NCBI GenBank assembly: GCA_025965975.1
Contig: JAOPVX010000078.1
Location: 1 to 52,980 of the forward strand
Direction: 5' to 3'
Length of the DNA: 52,980 nucleotides
Origin: Mycobacterium sp.
GTDB taxonomy: Bacteria > Actinomycetota > Actinomycetes > Mycobacteriales > Mycobacteriaceae
Shown piece by piece: positions 1 to 10,274 of the stretch. Positions within the stretch are counted from its first letter, which is position 1. Each line of letters starts with the position of its first letter. The notes under the pieces are model-generated. The model ran no database searches, had not been told where the DNA came from, and saw nothing but the letters and a program-made list of their open reading frames with translations. The translations under genes and the position numbers were made by a program.

Positions 1-383
1 AAACCGAACTGCGCGAATTACGTAGCGCAGGCGCTGTTTTCGGGTTACTGGACGTCGACGACGAGTTCTTCGTGATCGTGCGCCCTGCACCGGCGGGCAC
101 GCGGCTGCTGCTGTCGGACGCCACCGCAGCGCTGGACTATGACATCGCCGCCGAGGTGCTGGAGAAGCTTGACAACGACATCAGCCAGGAAGAGCTGGAA
201 GAGGCAGAACCCTTCGAGGAGGGTGATCTCGGGCTGCTGGCGGACGTCGGCCTGCCTGACGCGGTTTTGGGCGTCATCCTCGACGAGTCCGACCTGTACG
301 CCGACGAACAACTGGGCCGGATCGCGCGGGAAATGGGCTTCGCCGACGAGCTATCGGCCGTGCTCGACCGCCTCGAGCGGTGA
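1..383 (+). CDS. tRNA adenosine deaminase-associated protein (5' partial)
   Basis: The reading frame is open from base 3 to the TGA at 381-383, so the gene begins before the window and only about 126 codons are seen. The visible protein is acidic (a DIAAEVLEKLDND segment followed by Glu/Asp-rich stretches) and ends in a helical region near DELSAVLDRLER. This matches the small actinobacterial protein usually annotated as tRNA adenosine deaminase-associated, whose biochemical role is not established. Its stop overlaps the GTG start of tadA, giving translational coupling and supporting a joint role. Internal GTG codons such as position 72 are unlikely starts because the conserved-looking sequence continues upstream of them. 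Confidence 0.8.
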   Translation, partial: TELRELRSAGAVFGLLDVDDEFFVIVRPAPAGTRLLLSDATAALDYDIAAEVLEKLDNDISQEELEEAEPFEEGDLGLLADVGLPDAVLGVILDESDLYADEQLGRIAREMGFADELSAVLDRLER

Positions 384-838
384 GAACTGACGAAGACCTG
401 ATCAGGGCCGCGCTCGACGCCGCACGTAGCGCAGGCCCTCGCGACGTGCCGATAGGCGCGGTGATCGTCGCCGCGGACGGCACCGAACTGGCGCGTGCGG
501 CCAACAGGCGCGAGGAGCTGGGTGATCCGACCGCGCACGCCGAGATACTGGCGATCAGGGCCGCCGCGGCGGTGTTGGGGGACGGCTGGCGGCTGGAAGG
601 CACCACGATCGCCGTCACGGTCGAACCGTGCACGATGTGCGCAGGCGCGCTGGTGATGGCGCGCGTTGCGCGTCTGGTGTTCGGCGCGTGGGAACCGAAG
701 ACGGGCGCGGTCGGGTCGCTGTGGGACGTGGTCCGCGACAGGCGGCTGACGCACCGGCTCGAAGTGCGTGCGGGAGTGCTGGCCGACGAATGCGCCCCGC
801 CGCTGGAGGCGTTCTTCGCTAACCAGCGATCGAGTTAG
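380..838 (+). CDS. tadA: tRNA adenosine(34) deaminase TadA
   Basis: A 152-residue zinc deaminase that converts adenosine 34 of tRNA-Arg(ACG) to inosine. The signature is present: HAE near residue 53 (zinc ligand and catalytic Glu) and PCTMCAGA near residue 84 (two Cys zinc ligands). Length is normal for the family. It starts at GTG 380, overlapping the upstream stop by three bases, which implies coupling with the associated protein. The 3' end overlaps the convergent flavin oxidoreductase gene by 20 bases. Family assignment is secure; guanine or cytosine deaminases share the fold but not this neighbour. Confidence 0.93.
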   Translation: MRTDEDLIRAALDAARSAGPRDVPIGAVIVAADGTELARAANRREELGDPTAHAEILAIRAAAAVLGDGWRLEGTTIAVTVEPCTMCAGALVMARVARLVFGAWEPKTGAVGSLWDVVRDRRLTHRLEVRAGVLADECAPPLEAFFANQRSS

Positions 839-1763
839 CGCCGTGCTCTCCCAGCCGAGATCTGCCCTCGCGCAACGCGTTTTCGATCTCTGACCACGTT
901 TGCTTGACGATCTGCGACGCCGGCTGCAGATCGGTGATCCGAGAGGACACTTGGCCGGTGTTGGCGACGCTGGCGTCCATGTCACCTTCGAAGTACAGGT
1001 CGGTGATCCGCCCGAGGAGCGCAACGTCGGGGTCGGCGGCGGCCACTCGGGACGCGAGCCCCGTTCGCAGCACCCGCATCGTCGGGTTGCCGGGAATGTC
1101 GAGCATCACCGTGCCGTCGTCGTTGGCGGCCATGATCGCGTTCTTGAAGTTCGCGTGCACGGCGGCTTCATGGCTGGCGAGCATCCGGGTGCCCATCTGC
1201 ACACCCTCGGCGCCAAGGACGACAGCGGCCGCGGCGGACCGTGCGTCGCATATCCCTCCTGCTGCGATGATCGGCAGGTCGACGCGGTCGGAGACGAGCG
1301 GAAGCAGGACCATCGTCGATGCGCCGAGAGCCGATTTGAAACCGCCGCCTTCCACGCCCTCGACCACCAAGGCATCGACGCCGGCGTCCGCCGCCTTGAT
1401 CGCGCCCTTCAGTGATCCGATGACGTGGACAACGGTCATGCCAGCCTCGTGCAGGCGGGCGGTGAACAGCGCCGGGTCACCCGCGGAGGTGAACACGTGC
1501 CGAACCTCGGCCGCGACGAGTTCGTCGACGATGGACGGATCGCGTTTCCAGCCCTGGATCATCAGGTTCGCCGCCACTGGCCGGTCGGTGAGTTCACGCA
1601 CCCGGCGCAGGTCGGCGCGGCCTTCAGCGGTCAGCGTCTCGATCATGCCCATGCCGCCGCCCTCGGAGACCGCGGCGGCCAGTTCGGCCCTGGCGATGTA
1701 CGTCATCGGCGCCTGGACGACGGGATACTCGACACCGAGCAGGGCTTGGATGCGGTTGGTCAC
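819..1763 (-). CDS. NAD(P)H-dependent flavin oxidoreductase, nitronate monooxygenase family
   Basis: A TIM-barrel FMN protein of the 2-nitropropane dioxygenase/YrpB family. Features seen are the N-terminal VVQAPMTYIA segment, GGGMGMIE, VEGVEGGGF in the middle and the FMN phosphate-binding region AAGGICDARS followed by LGAEGVQMGTRML. I chose GTG 1763 (VTNRIQALLG) because homologues begin with a similar MTNRIQ stretch. The upstream GTG at 1835 would put the start three bases from tRNA-Ser and add an unconserved leader. It is convergent with tadA, overlapping its last 20 bases. The substrate cannot be told; nitronates are only the family prototype. Confidence 0.85.
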   Translation of the reverse strand: MTNRIQALLGVEYPVVQAPMTYIARAELAAAVSEGGGMGMIETLTAEGRADLRRVRELTDRPVAANLMIQGWKRDPSIVDELVAAEVRHVFTSAGDPALFTARLHEAGMTVVHVIGSLKGAIKAADAGVDALVVEGVEGGGFKSALGASTMVLLPLVSDRVDLPIIAAGGICDARSAAAAVVLGAEGVQMGTRMLASHEAAVHANFKNAIMAANDDGTVMLDIPGNPTMRVLRTGLASRVAAADPDVALLGRITDLYFEGDMDASVANTGQVSSRITDLQPASQIVKQTWSEIENALREGRSRLGEHGANSIAG

Positions 1764-1837
1764 CGCTTGATTCTCCGTTACGCCCTGATCGCGCAGCGAT
1801 TGGAGTAGTCGGGTGACCGGCCGGTAAGCTGCCACGC

Positions 1838-1928
1838 GGTGGCGTGTCCGAGCGGCCTAAGGAGCACGCCTCGAAAGCGTGTGACGGGTAACCCCCGTCC
1901 GAGGGTTCAAATCCCTCCGCCACCGCCA
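1838..1928 (+). tRNA. tRNA-Ser(CGA)
   Basis: A 91-nt class II tRNA with acceptor arms GGTGGCG (1838-1844) and CGCCACC (1918-1924), discriminator G and an encoded CCA (1926-1928). The anticodon stem CACGC/GCGTG encloses loop CTCGAAA, giving anticodon CGA. A long variable arm and the GGTTCAAATCC T-arm are present. A decayed integrase lies just downstream, so the 3' end of this gene is the probable attachment site of a former element. Confidence 0.95.
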
Positions 1929-1983
1929 AAGCCGTCAGCCTGGTCGTGCAGGTGGAGGGCTTCTTAATGTTTGCTGGACGTCG

Positions 1984-2668
1984 TCATGGGCACCCGGTGG
2001 CCACATTCTCGCGTGAATAGGTGGCGTGCAGCGTGGCTGCAACGGCATCGAGATCAGCGTCGAAGAGATCGGCGTACGTGTCCAAAGTGACCTTTGCGGA
2101 GGTGTGTCCGAGCATCCTTTGCAGGGCCAAAACGTTCATACCCGCCGAATCCGAAAGCGACGCGCACGTGTGTCGGAGGTCGTGCGGAGTGATGGTCGGG
2201 ACCTTCGCGCGACTGACCGCTCCGGCGAACCATCCGCGCGTCGACTTCGGCCTCGGCAGATAGCCACCGGTCGGGCCGGAGAACACCAAGTCGCCCGCAC
2301 CCTTATTCCTGATTCCTGCATTGGCTCGACAGCTCGTCGAGCACGAACGTCGACACGGGAACCCAGCGGGCTTTGCGGCCCTTGGTCGCCCCGACTGCGT
2401 GGTTAACACCGAGCTGCACCGCGTTCTCCGACACGACCAGGCGGCGCTTCAAGAACTCGATATCGCGGACCCGCAACGCAATCGCTTCGGCCCAGCGGAT
2501 GCCGCAGAACGCCAATGTTGGGACCAAGGCGCGATGCTGCGCAGCCTCACTGGCAAGCCGGTGCACGTCGTCGGCTGCCACATAGACGTGGCGGCGGGCG
2601 GCCTTGCGGGGCATGTTCTCAATGCCTTTGGCGGGATGTGATGGCCAGCCGCCGGGCCTTGACCGCGT
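1984..2668 (-). pseudogene. Tyrosine recombinase (phage-type integrase) remnant with two frameshifts
   Basis: Read on the minus strand, three pieces in different frames join into the C-terminal half of an integrase. AVKARRLAI lies at 2640-2666, the piece from KGIENMPRK to ELSSQC runs from about 2636 to 2317, and IRNKGAGDLVFSG to the stop runs from about 2315 to 1984. Catalytic residues are still legible: Arg in CGIRWAEA, HDLRHT, LGHTS and the Tyr in DTYADLF. About 150 N-terminal residues are missing and frame breaks lie near 2640 and 2315. It sits 55 bp from the 3' end of tRNA-Ser, the classic location for an integrase. From memory, M. tuberculosis also has an integrase fragment beside its tadA gene. 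The gene is non-functional as written. Confidence 0.88.
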
Positions 2669-2746
2669 TGGTACCGCAGGGCGACCGATACGCAGCGGTC
2701 AACTCGTCGTCATGGGTGCGTTCGTGATCGAGGCCGCGTCTACGCG

Positions 2747-2793
2747 CGTAACTCCCTCGCGCCTGTCGGAGATCGAGACGCAAGGGAGTTACG
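2747..2793. repeat. Inverted repeat, 15-bp arms
   Basis: Arms at 2747-2761 and 2779-2793 match at 14 of 15 positions when one is reverse-complemented (CGTAACTCCCT core), with a 17-base loop. It lies 16 bp past the stop of the PE-PPE gene and may be its transcription terminator, although no T-run follows. The rest of 2669-2808 shows no gene I can support. Confidence 0.6.
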
Positions 2794-2808
2794 ACGCTGC
2801 CGGGCGCG

Positions 2809-4371
2809 CTACGGATTGCTCGGCGAGCCGCCGCTCGTCGACGACGTGCCGGTGGCAGCGGAAACGGCATTCTTAGCAGCCGACGTCACCGAGTTGATGC
2901 CTCCGGCGATCGCCGTCGTTGCGTTCTTGACTGCTCCGTTCACCGACGAAGCTACGGCGTTCGCACCGGGCAGAGAAGACGATCCATTGACGATCGGGCC
3001 GCGGATGATTGGCAATGTCGACTTGGTCGCTAGCGGAACCAGCGGTTGCGGTGGCGTGGTCAGCTGGTTGTTGACCAGCGGCGGATCTGTCGAAGGTGGA
3101 GTGGAACCATTCGGTGTCGTGTCGGTCGGATTCGGGATCGCCAAGGCTTGCTGGCTGATCGGCCCGTTCGTGCCCGACAGTGGAACAAGGGCGACAGTAG
3201 CGGCCTGTTCTCCAGTCTTGGGATCAGGGCCGCCCACCCCGTACGGATTCGTCACGGGTGTCGTTCCGAGGGCGCGACCGACGCCCACGGCGGAAAGGCC
3301 GTTGTCCAAGCCTGTCGGGACGGCGACGAGGAGATTGGTCCCGAACGCGACCGGGTTCGGGAAGTAGAGGAGGTTAAACGGTGTCGGCTGCCCCGGGCTT
3401 GTTGTCCGGTCGTAGCCGGCCTCGACGATAACGCGCAGTGCCGGATCCAAGGTGGTGGCAACGACCGGTCCGACCAGTGGCACCATGGCCACCGGCATCA
3501 ACAGCGGAAGCGTCGTGGTGGGAATCAAGTAGTACTGAGTGTCCCCGTATGTGCCCTGGTCGATGAGGGGGGCGTTGGGATCGTTTAGATTCGCGTTCGG
3601 GTACTGGCTGTGCAGTAAGGCGAAGCCCATGATGGCGTTGGCATCGGCGAGGACGTTGAGCGGATTCGTCGGAGCGTCGGCAATGCCGTCGTATTGCCGC
3701 GCAATGTCATACGTAGTGATGTTGGCGGCAGGGTCATTACGGCACTGGCAGTTGTCCACCCCCCCTGTCTGAGTCGGTGTGGCACCGCTGAAAGTCAACC
3801 CCAAGATCGGGATGGTCCCAAGAGCCACCCCGCGCTCCAGGATCCCGCCGTTAGGCCTGTTCGGATTCGCGACGAGCACGAATGTGGGAGGGACGGGTCC
3901 TCCTCCGGCCGGATACGCATTGTTGTAGTCCCGCTTGTACATCGTGACTACCGTTGCGCCCTGCGAGTACCCCCAGAGAATGTCCCCGGACGACGCCGAA
4001 TTTAAGGGCCTCAGCCGCTCGAGCTCGCCCACGCCTGCGGCGACCGACTGATCAAAGGTCGGAGAAAAGATGAAGCCAGGCGGCGTCACCGGAAAGAACG
4101 TGGCCGGGTAGGTGACGAGGATAGTGCTATTAGGTGGAAACTGCGATGGAGCGGGTGGAGTGTTGTCGAGGCCGAAACGGGCATCGTAGAGCTGCGCGAA
4201 ACCCGGGTACGCCGAGTCCGGGATCTGGTTGAAGGCGCTATTGGTGCCCTTCACGATGTATACGGCGGCCGCCAACGTGAAGACGTTCGTCATCGTCGAC
4301 GTGAGGGCTAACAGGACGGCCGCAACGAGAGCCAGTAGGGCCACACCTACTGAACGGACGACAAGACGCAT
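2809..4371 (-). CDS. PE-PPE domain-containing secreted hydrolase
   Basis: A 520-residue protein with an N-terminal signal or anchor (MRLVVRSVGVALLALVAAVL). A serine-hydrolase domain follows with the nucleophile motif GYSQGATVV near residue 137, typical of the PE-PPE (cutinase-like alpha/beta hydrolase) domain of mycobacteria. No PE or PPE N-terminal domain is present, so it is the stand-alone form. The C-terminal 150 residues are Pro/Thr/Ser/Asn/Ala-rich low complexity, probably cell-wall spanning. ATG 4371 has a GGAAGG ribosome site 7 bases upstream; an in-frame start at 4440 would bury the signal peptide. It lies within the region bounded by the integrase remnant and the DUF1800 scrap. Substrate unknown; esterase or acyl transfer is the likely chemistry. 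Confidence 0.85.
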   Translation of the reverse strand: MRLVVRSVGVALLALVAAVLLALTSTMTNVFTLAAAVYIVKGTNSAFNQIPDSAYPGFAQLYDARFGLDNTPPAPSQFPPNSTILVTYPATFFPVTPPGFIFSPTFDQSVAAGVGELERLRPLNSASSGDILWGYSQGATVVTMYKRDYNNAYPAGGGPVPPTFVLVANPNRPNGGILERGVALGTIPILGLTFSGATPTQTGGVDNCQCRNDPAANITTYDIARQYDGIADAPTNPLNVLADANAIMGFALLHSQYPNANLNDPNAPLIDQGTYGDTQYYLIPTTTLPLLMPVAMVPLVGPVVATTLDPALRVIVEAGYDRTTSPGQPTPFNLLYFPNPVAFGTNLLVAVPTGLDNGLSAVGVGRALGTTPVTNPYGVGGPDPKTGEQAATVALVPLSGTNGPISQQALAIPNPTDTTPNGSTPPSTDPPLVNNQLTTPPQPLVPLATKSTLPIIRGPIVNGSSSLPGANAVASSVNGAVKNATTAIAGGINSVTSAAKNAVSAATGTSSTSGGSPSNP

Positions 4372-4561
4372 GTGGAACCTTCCCCAAGAGCAGTGATGAA
4401 AAACTAGGTGTCCGCGAGGAACAGTTGACTCTTCCCCCAACTCGCGGTACGTCGAGCATCTTGCACTACTCCGAACGTCGTGTCACGCTATTCGCTACAC
4501 TTCTGCGGCAAACATCGCTGCCTCCGCAGGAGCAAGCCTTCGTCGCGTAAACCAAACCACT

Positions 4562-5626
4562 GTGCTTCTGCGGACGGACACAGAGGTTGAGCTTTCCTTG
4601 GACGCGGTTTCGGCACTTGGAGCTCGACGGGCCGGAGGCCTCGTTGACGTAATTCATCAAGGTTCGAGGATCCGAGGTAGTGCAGATCAGCGGCTTGACC
4701 GCGTGTTCGGTGCCCTACCGCAATTCAGAGCCGCCTCTTTTGTACCTCCCGTAGACGACGAGGTGTCGCTTGAAGTTCGTGCCGACCTAGCAGAGCGGCT
4801 CGGGCAATTGATCGGTACCCGGCCGCCGGTGGCTACGGATCAGCTAGCAACTCTCGTCCGGTCGACGTTCGCGCCAGATATGCAGATCGCGAGCCGTGTG
4901 AGTGCTGGAATCCGGGGGCTGGGACTCAAAGTGCCCGAGCCGGTCACTCGCGCTTCGCAAGTGTTGGAACGTTTCGACGACGCATCGGACCCAGAGGTCG
5001 TCACCACAACCGCCCAGTCTTGGGTCGATCTCACGGCTGGGCGCGAAGCGCTCGTCGCATTGGATACCGTTGTTCAACAGGATCTCGAGACATTGCGCAG
5101 TGCCCAGTCGGCGGCCAGCGCGGGCGACGAGGGACTCGCGGCAGACCTGGTTACCGAGCGTCTTGAACTAGTCGATCTGCTTGCGGCGGAAGAACTTCCG
5201 GCTAACATCGCAAGGATTCGCGCGATCACGGAGCGCCTCGTTGCCGCCAGACTTTCAGCCATCGAATCCGCGAATGCGGAGCTAAAGGAGAAGGTCGGAG
5301 AGAAGACTCGGCAGATCCGTGTGCAGTACACGGACGTAACCGACGCCGTCCTGGACGAAGCGTTGAGGCCGCTCGAAGACCTGGCGCCAGTCATCATCGT
5401 GGACTTGGAGCCCGTGCAGCAAGCTCCAGAAGCTGGACATATCGGTCACCATCGCAGGTGGTCAGCCAACCCCGGCCCCAAGGCCATCCGCCGACATCGG
5501 GCGGACAGAAAGGCTGCTGGCCCAAGGAATCCAGGGTGTCATTCGCCATCTTCCATCGTTCGCGGTCCTCGATGGACACCTTCAGCGACCGGATCACGCC
5601 CATCTGCCACTCGACGGGTGTGCTGA
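4562..5626 (+). CDS. Unidentified helical ORF, probably a truncated fragment with a read-through tail
   Basis: I do not recognise this protein with confidence. The first 280 or so residues look like genuine coding sequence: acidic and helical, with heptad-like Leu/Glu/Ala spacing (LAADLVTERLELVDLLAAEE, then ANAELKEKVGEKTR). The final 75 residues lie antisense to the DUF1800 scrap, are rich in Arg, His, Pro and Ser, and look like non-coding read-through. The frame is open upstream to 4400 with no obvious ribosome site. The simplest reading is the C-terminal helical part of a larger protein cut off at both ends by rearrangement near 4500 and 5400. Large ATPases of phage-defence islands (BrxC/PglY or DUF6079 type) have comparable helical tails, but that is only a suspicion. 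Confidence 0.35.
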   Translation: MLLRTDTEVELSLDAVSALGARRAGGLVDVIHQGSRIRGSADQRLDRVFGALPQFRAASFVPPVDDEVSLEVRADLAERLGQLIGTRPPVATDQLATLVRSTFAPDMQIASRVSAGIRGLGLKVPEPVTRASQVLERFDDASDPEVVTTTAQSWVDLTAGREALVALDTVVQQDLETLRSAQSAASAGDEGLAADLVTERLELVDLLAAEELPANIARIRAITERLVAARLSAIESANAELKEKVGEKTRQIRVQYTDVTDAVLDEALRPLEDLAPVIIVDLEPVQQAPEAGHIGHHRRWSANPGPKAIRRHRADRKAAGPRNPGCHSPSSIVRGPRWTPSATGSRPSATRRVC

Positions 5627-5888
5627 CCCGAGCCGGCGGGGGGTCGGTCAAGATCGCCTGGGTCAGCGCCTTGAGGTCACGGCCAGGCCCGTAAGCGGTA
5701 ACGAGGCGCTGCAGCGTCGACGCCGACGGCGGGGTGTCGGACGCCAACTGCTGACATAGCCGTCCCGCCACGAAGTCGGCCGACTGGCGTTGAGCCAGCA
5801 CAACATCGCAGAACCTGTAAGTATCGAAATTGGCGGTGGAACCCAGCGTTCTTTGGCGGAATCCGTCGCGCTGCGCCCCAGGAGCCAT
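5394..5888 (-). pseudogene. DUF1800 family protein, C-terminal fragment
   Basis: About 164 codons with the typical DUF1800 C-terminal pattern: FVAGRLCQQLASDTPPS, LVTAYGPGRDLKALTQAILTD, EWQMGVIRSL and LGQQPFCPPDVGGWPWG. Intact members are about 450 residues or longer, so at least two thirds of the protein is missing at the N-terminus. The ATG at 5888 is only the first Met of the surviving frame. The fragment probably marks the right edge of the rearranged region that begins at tRNA-Ser. DUF1800 genes usually sit beside a DUF1501 partner, and none is visible here. Confidence 0.8.
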
Positions 5889-5916
5889 CAGGTCGCTTGT
5901 CGACCCGCCGAACCGG

Positions 5917-6285
5917 CTATGCGAAGGGGACGGTGTAATCGGGAGTCCATGCGCCGCCGATGCAGCTCAATGGCTGGCCGTCGGGTGACTGCGCGACGCC
6001 CTTGTCCTGGCCACACAGGGAGCGCAGCGTGCGCATACCGACAAGCGGCGGCGACGCGATCCATTTGCCCTTGGCGTTGCACGCCAGCGTGGCGCCCGAC
6101 GCGTCAAGGCCGAAGTTGTATCGGGTGTTTTGCACACAGTGATCGCCAAGGACCGCGCCGCGATCGACGTAAGTGACACACGCCGCGCCGTCACACGTCC
6201 CAGGAGACGCCGACACGCTTGCCGCCGACACCATCGGTGCCGCGATCAATCCACAACCCAATGCCACTGCAGCCATGAGCCTCAT
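5917..6285 (-). CDS. Small secreted cysteine-containing protein
   Basis: A 122-residue protein with a signal peptide (MRLMAAVALGCGLIAAPMVSAASVSA) and a mature part containing Cys in TCDGAACV, DHCVQN, LACNAKG, SLCGQD and LSCIGG, consistent with disulfide bonds outside the cytoplasm. It resembles small exported mycobacterial proteins of unknown function. It is divergent from the DUF732 gene, with 78 bp between the starts. Confidence 0.72.
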   Translation of the reverse strand: MRLMAAVALGCGLIAAPMVSAASVSASPGTCDGAACVTYVDRGAVLGDHCVQNTRYNFGLDASGATLACNAKGKWIASPPLVGMRTLRSLCGQDKGVAQSPDGQPLSCIGGAWTPDYTVPFA

Positions 6286-6363
6286 GCCCTTAGCCTAGGT
6301 TCCCCGTCGGCGTTTGCCTCCACAATCGCCACAGTCGGCACCGCAGGCGTAGGGTCTGCCACC

Positions 6364-6708
6364 ATGAAGTCGCTCGCTGCCGCGCTGCTCATGGGCGTGT
6401 TCTCAGTTATTGCGTTGGCTCCACCTGCCAATGCCGACGTGGTGGCCTACCTCGTCAATGTGCACGTGCGGCCCGGCTACAACTTCCCCAACGCCGACGC
6501 CGCGATCGGTTACGGCAACAGCATCTGCGATCGGGTCGCGGCGAAGATGAGCTACGCGCAATTGGTCGACCAGGTCAAGGCCGACTTCAACTCGGCCGAC
6601 TACTACCAGGGCGCCTACCTAATCAATCAGGCCGTCAACGAGCTGTGCCCCGCGCAGATCTGGCAGCTGCGGCAGTCGGCGGCCGGCTACACCCTGCCGC
6701 CTGACTAG
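6364..6708 (+). CDS. DUF732 domain-containing exported protein
   Basis: A 114-residue protein with a signal peptide ending PANADVV and a helical DUF732-like domain: AIGYGNSICDRVAAKMSYAQ, then a second Cys in NELCPAQIWQ. The two Cys are the usual pair of this mycobacterial family. ATG 6364 fits the signal peptide; an in-frame start 78 codons upstream would place a charged stretch before it. Function unknown; members are small exported proteins. Confidence 0.85.
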   Translation: MKSLAAALLMGVFSVIALAPPANADVVAYLVNVHVRPGYNFPNADAAIGYGNSICDRVAAKMSYAQLVDQVKADFNSADYYQGAYLINQAVNELCPAQIWQLRQSAAGYTLPPD

Positions 6709-6874
6709 TGGTCCCAGAAGTCGAAGCGATCAGCAGATCCCACGACTTACGAAGCACGCGTTCGCGATTCGGTGCGGCCTAGCCACGCCTGGAGTCGGTG
6801 ATCGGGGACCGGATGCGACAAGACGACGCCGGTCGCTAGCGACTTCTGGGACCTGCGTCCTTCTTTCACTACAA

Positions 6875-6902
6875 CGGCGCCGCCCCTTCGGGGACGCCGC
6901 CG
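6875..6902. terminator. GC-rich hairpin between convergent genes
   Basis: An imperfect hairpin with a CCCC-TTCG-GGGG tip and GGCG/CGCC lower stem lies between the DUF732 gene and the convergent LpqH-like gene. There is no strong T-run, as is common for mycobacterial terminators. Nothing else is seen in the 218-base gap 6709-6926. Confidence 0.55.
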
Positions 6903-6926
6903 TACTGTCGAACTGGGAGGACCTGG

Positions 6927-7424
6927 CTACGGGCAGGTGACGTCAATCTCGAATGGCTTGTTCACCGGCTGCATGGGGTTGGCCATGTCGATACCGGTCG
7001 CGGTGCCGGAGATCTTGTAGCTGTTGCCGTCCTTCGAGGCCTTGGCATCGCCCTGGCCGGTGCCGGACTGGTAGCCCAGCGTCACGCCGTTGACGTTGCC
7101 GAGGCCGACCGACTGCACCGTAGAGCCGTCGGAGCTGAGCACCGCAGCGATACCGGTCGTGGCTTCGCCGATTGCGATATCCATGTTTCCGCCCATCGAG
7201 CTGCAGACGACGGTGCCCGAGACGCTCTGATCCTTCCCATCGATAGTGACCTTGGTGCCGCCCCCGCTGGGTGCCGCAGTGGCACTTGCCGACGCGGTCC
7301 CCGCCGCACTGGACGACGCTGACGACGAGCTAGTGCTCTCGGACTTCTTCGCCGTCGAACAGCCGGACAGGCCCGCGATGACAATCGCCGCGCCGCCTAC
7401 GGCGACCACGAAACCACGCTTCAC
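6927..7424 (-). CDS. LpqH-like (19 kDa antigen family) lipoprotein
   Basis: A 165-residue lipoprotein. The signal peptide ends in lipobox LSGC, followed by a Ser/Ala/Thr-rich linker where LpqH proteins are often O-glycosylated, and a beta-rich domain ([18 protein letters not shown] through FEIDVTCP) with two Cys. Start chosen at GTG 7424 because AAAGGAGA lies seven bases upstream; the in-frame ATG at 7463 would leave that ribosome site inside the gene. Expected on the outer face of the membrane. It is divergent from the dehalogenase pseudogene. Confidence 0.9.
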   Translation of the reverse strand: MKRGFVVAVGGAAIVIAGLSGCSTAKKSESTSSSSASSSAAGTASASATAAPSGGGTKVTIDGKDQSVSGTVVCSSMGGNMDIAIGEATTGIAAVLSSDGSTVQSVGLGNVNGVTLGYQSGTGQGDAKASKDGNSYKISGTATGIDMANPMQPVNKPFEIDVTCP

Positions 7425-7628
7425 CAGTGTTCTCCTTTTGTTTGTGTGACCCGTCAAAATCACCGGGTCATCTCGGCCAGTATGGTTCGCCGCCCTCGAA
7501 CCGACCGGCGATTGGGCGAAAAATGAGCCTGTGCACTGTCTGTTCGCCGACTGCGGTCCAGCGAACGGCGCGTCGACTAAGGCTCATTCGCGCAATACCA
7601 TTGTTGGCTCAGCGGTATTTTCGCCACC

Positions 7629-8540
7629 ATGCAGACATTGCGTACGGCCGACGAACATTTCACCGGTATTCCTGAATTTCCTTATACCCCAAGGTATTGC
7701 GAGGTCTCCGATCAAGACGGCGGCACATTGCGGTTGGCGTGGGTGGAAGACGGCCCCGCCGACGCTGATCCAGTGCTGATGCTGCATGGCGAACCGTCGT
7801 GGTCGTTTCTGTACCGAAGGATGATTCCAATCCTGGCTGCGGCCGGGCAGCGCGTTATCTGCCCCGACCTCGTCGGATTCGGCCGCTCCGATAAGCCCAC
7901 CCGGATCGAGGACTAGACCTACGCCCGTCACGTGGAGTGGATGCGCGCGCTCGCGTTCGACGTGCTCGACCTGCAGCGGGTGACGCTCGTCGGCCAGGAC
8001 TGGGGTGGCCTGATCGGGCTGCGGCTTGCCGCAGAGCATCCGGATCGCTTCGCTCGTGTCGTCGTGGCCAACACCGGCCTGCCCACAGGCGATCTGCCGA
8101 TGCCCGACGTCTGGTGGCGTTTCCGTGAGGCCATCCAAGGCCTGCCCGAGATCCAGGTCGGCCGGTTCGTCGAGGCGGGCTGCCTCCGCCCGATGACCGA
8201 CGCCGTCCGCGCTGCCTATGATGCGCCGTTCCCCGACGACACCTACTGCACGGCCCCGCGCGCGATGCCGGGTCTCATCCCGACAACGCCAGACGATCCC
8301 GCATCGGAGGCCAACCGTGCCGCGTGGAAAGTGTTGTCCGACAGTGCAACCCCGATGCTGGTTGCTTTCAGCGACGGCGACCCCATCACCGGCGCGATGG
8401 CCGGCATCTTCGCCAACCAGATGCGCGGCGCCAGGGGCGTCGATCACCCAACAGTGCGCGACGCGGGCCATTTCCTGCAGGAGGACGCCGGGGAGGAACT
8501 CGCCGAGGCCATTGTTCGATTCTTGCAACAGCCGGGTTAG
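7629..8540 (+). pseudogene. Haloalkane dehalogenase (DhmA-like) interrupted by one in-frame TAG
   Basis: Two ORFs (7629-7916 and 7932-8540) are in the same frame and form one alpha/beta hydrolase of about 303 residues, the usual length of haloalkane dehalogenases. Motifs: LHGEPSWSFLYR (oxyanion region), GFGRSDKP, nucleophile motif VGQDWGGLIG, PFPDDTY and the C-terminal DAGHFLQED with the catalytic His. The frame is broken only by TAG at 7914-7916, in RIED-stop-TYARHVEW. From memory, M. tuberculosis Rv2296 has Tyr at this position, so one TAC-to-TAG change would explain it. Everything else looks intact, so the loss is recent, is a sequencing error, or is suppressed. The downstream part lacks the first third and could not fold alone. 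Confidence 0.85.
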
Positions 8541-8552
8541 CTCTTGTGCCGA

Positions 8553-10270
<1,718 letters not shown>

Positions 10271-10274
10271 AAAG

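Noticed and set aside
1929-6300. A second copy of the tRNA-Ser 3' end as attR
   Set aside because: I looked for TCCCTCCGCCACC-like sequence to the right of the integrase remnant and did not find it.
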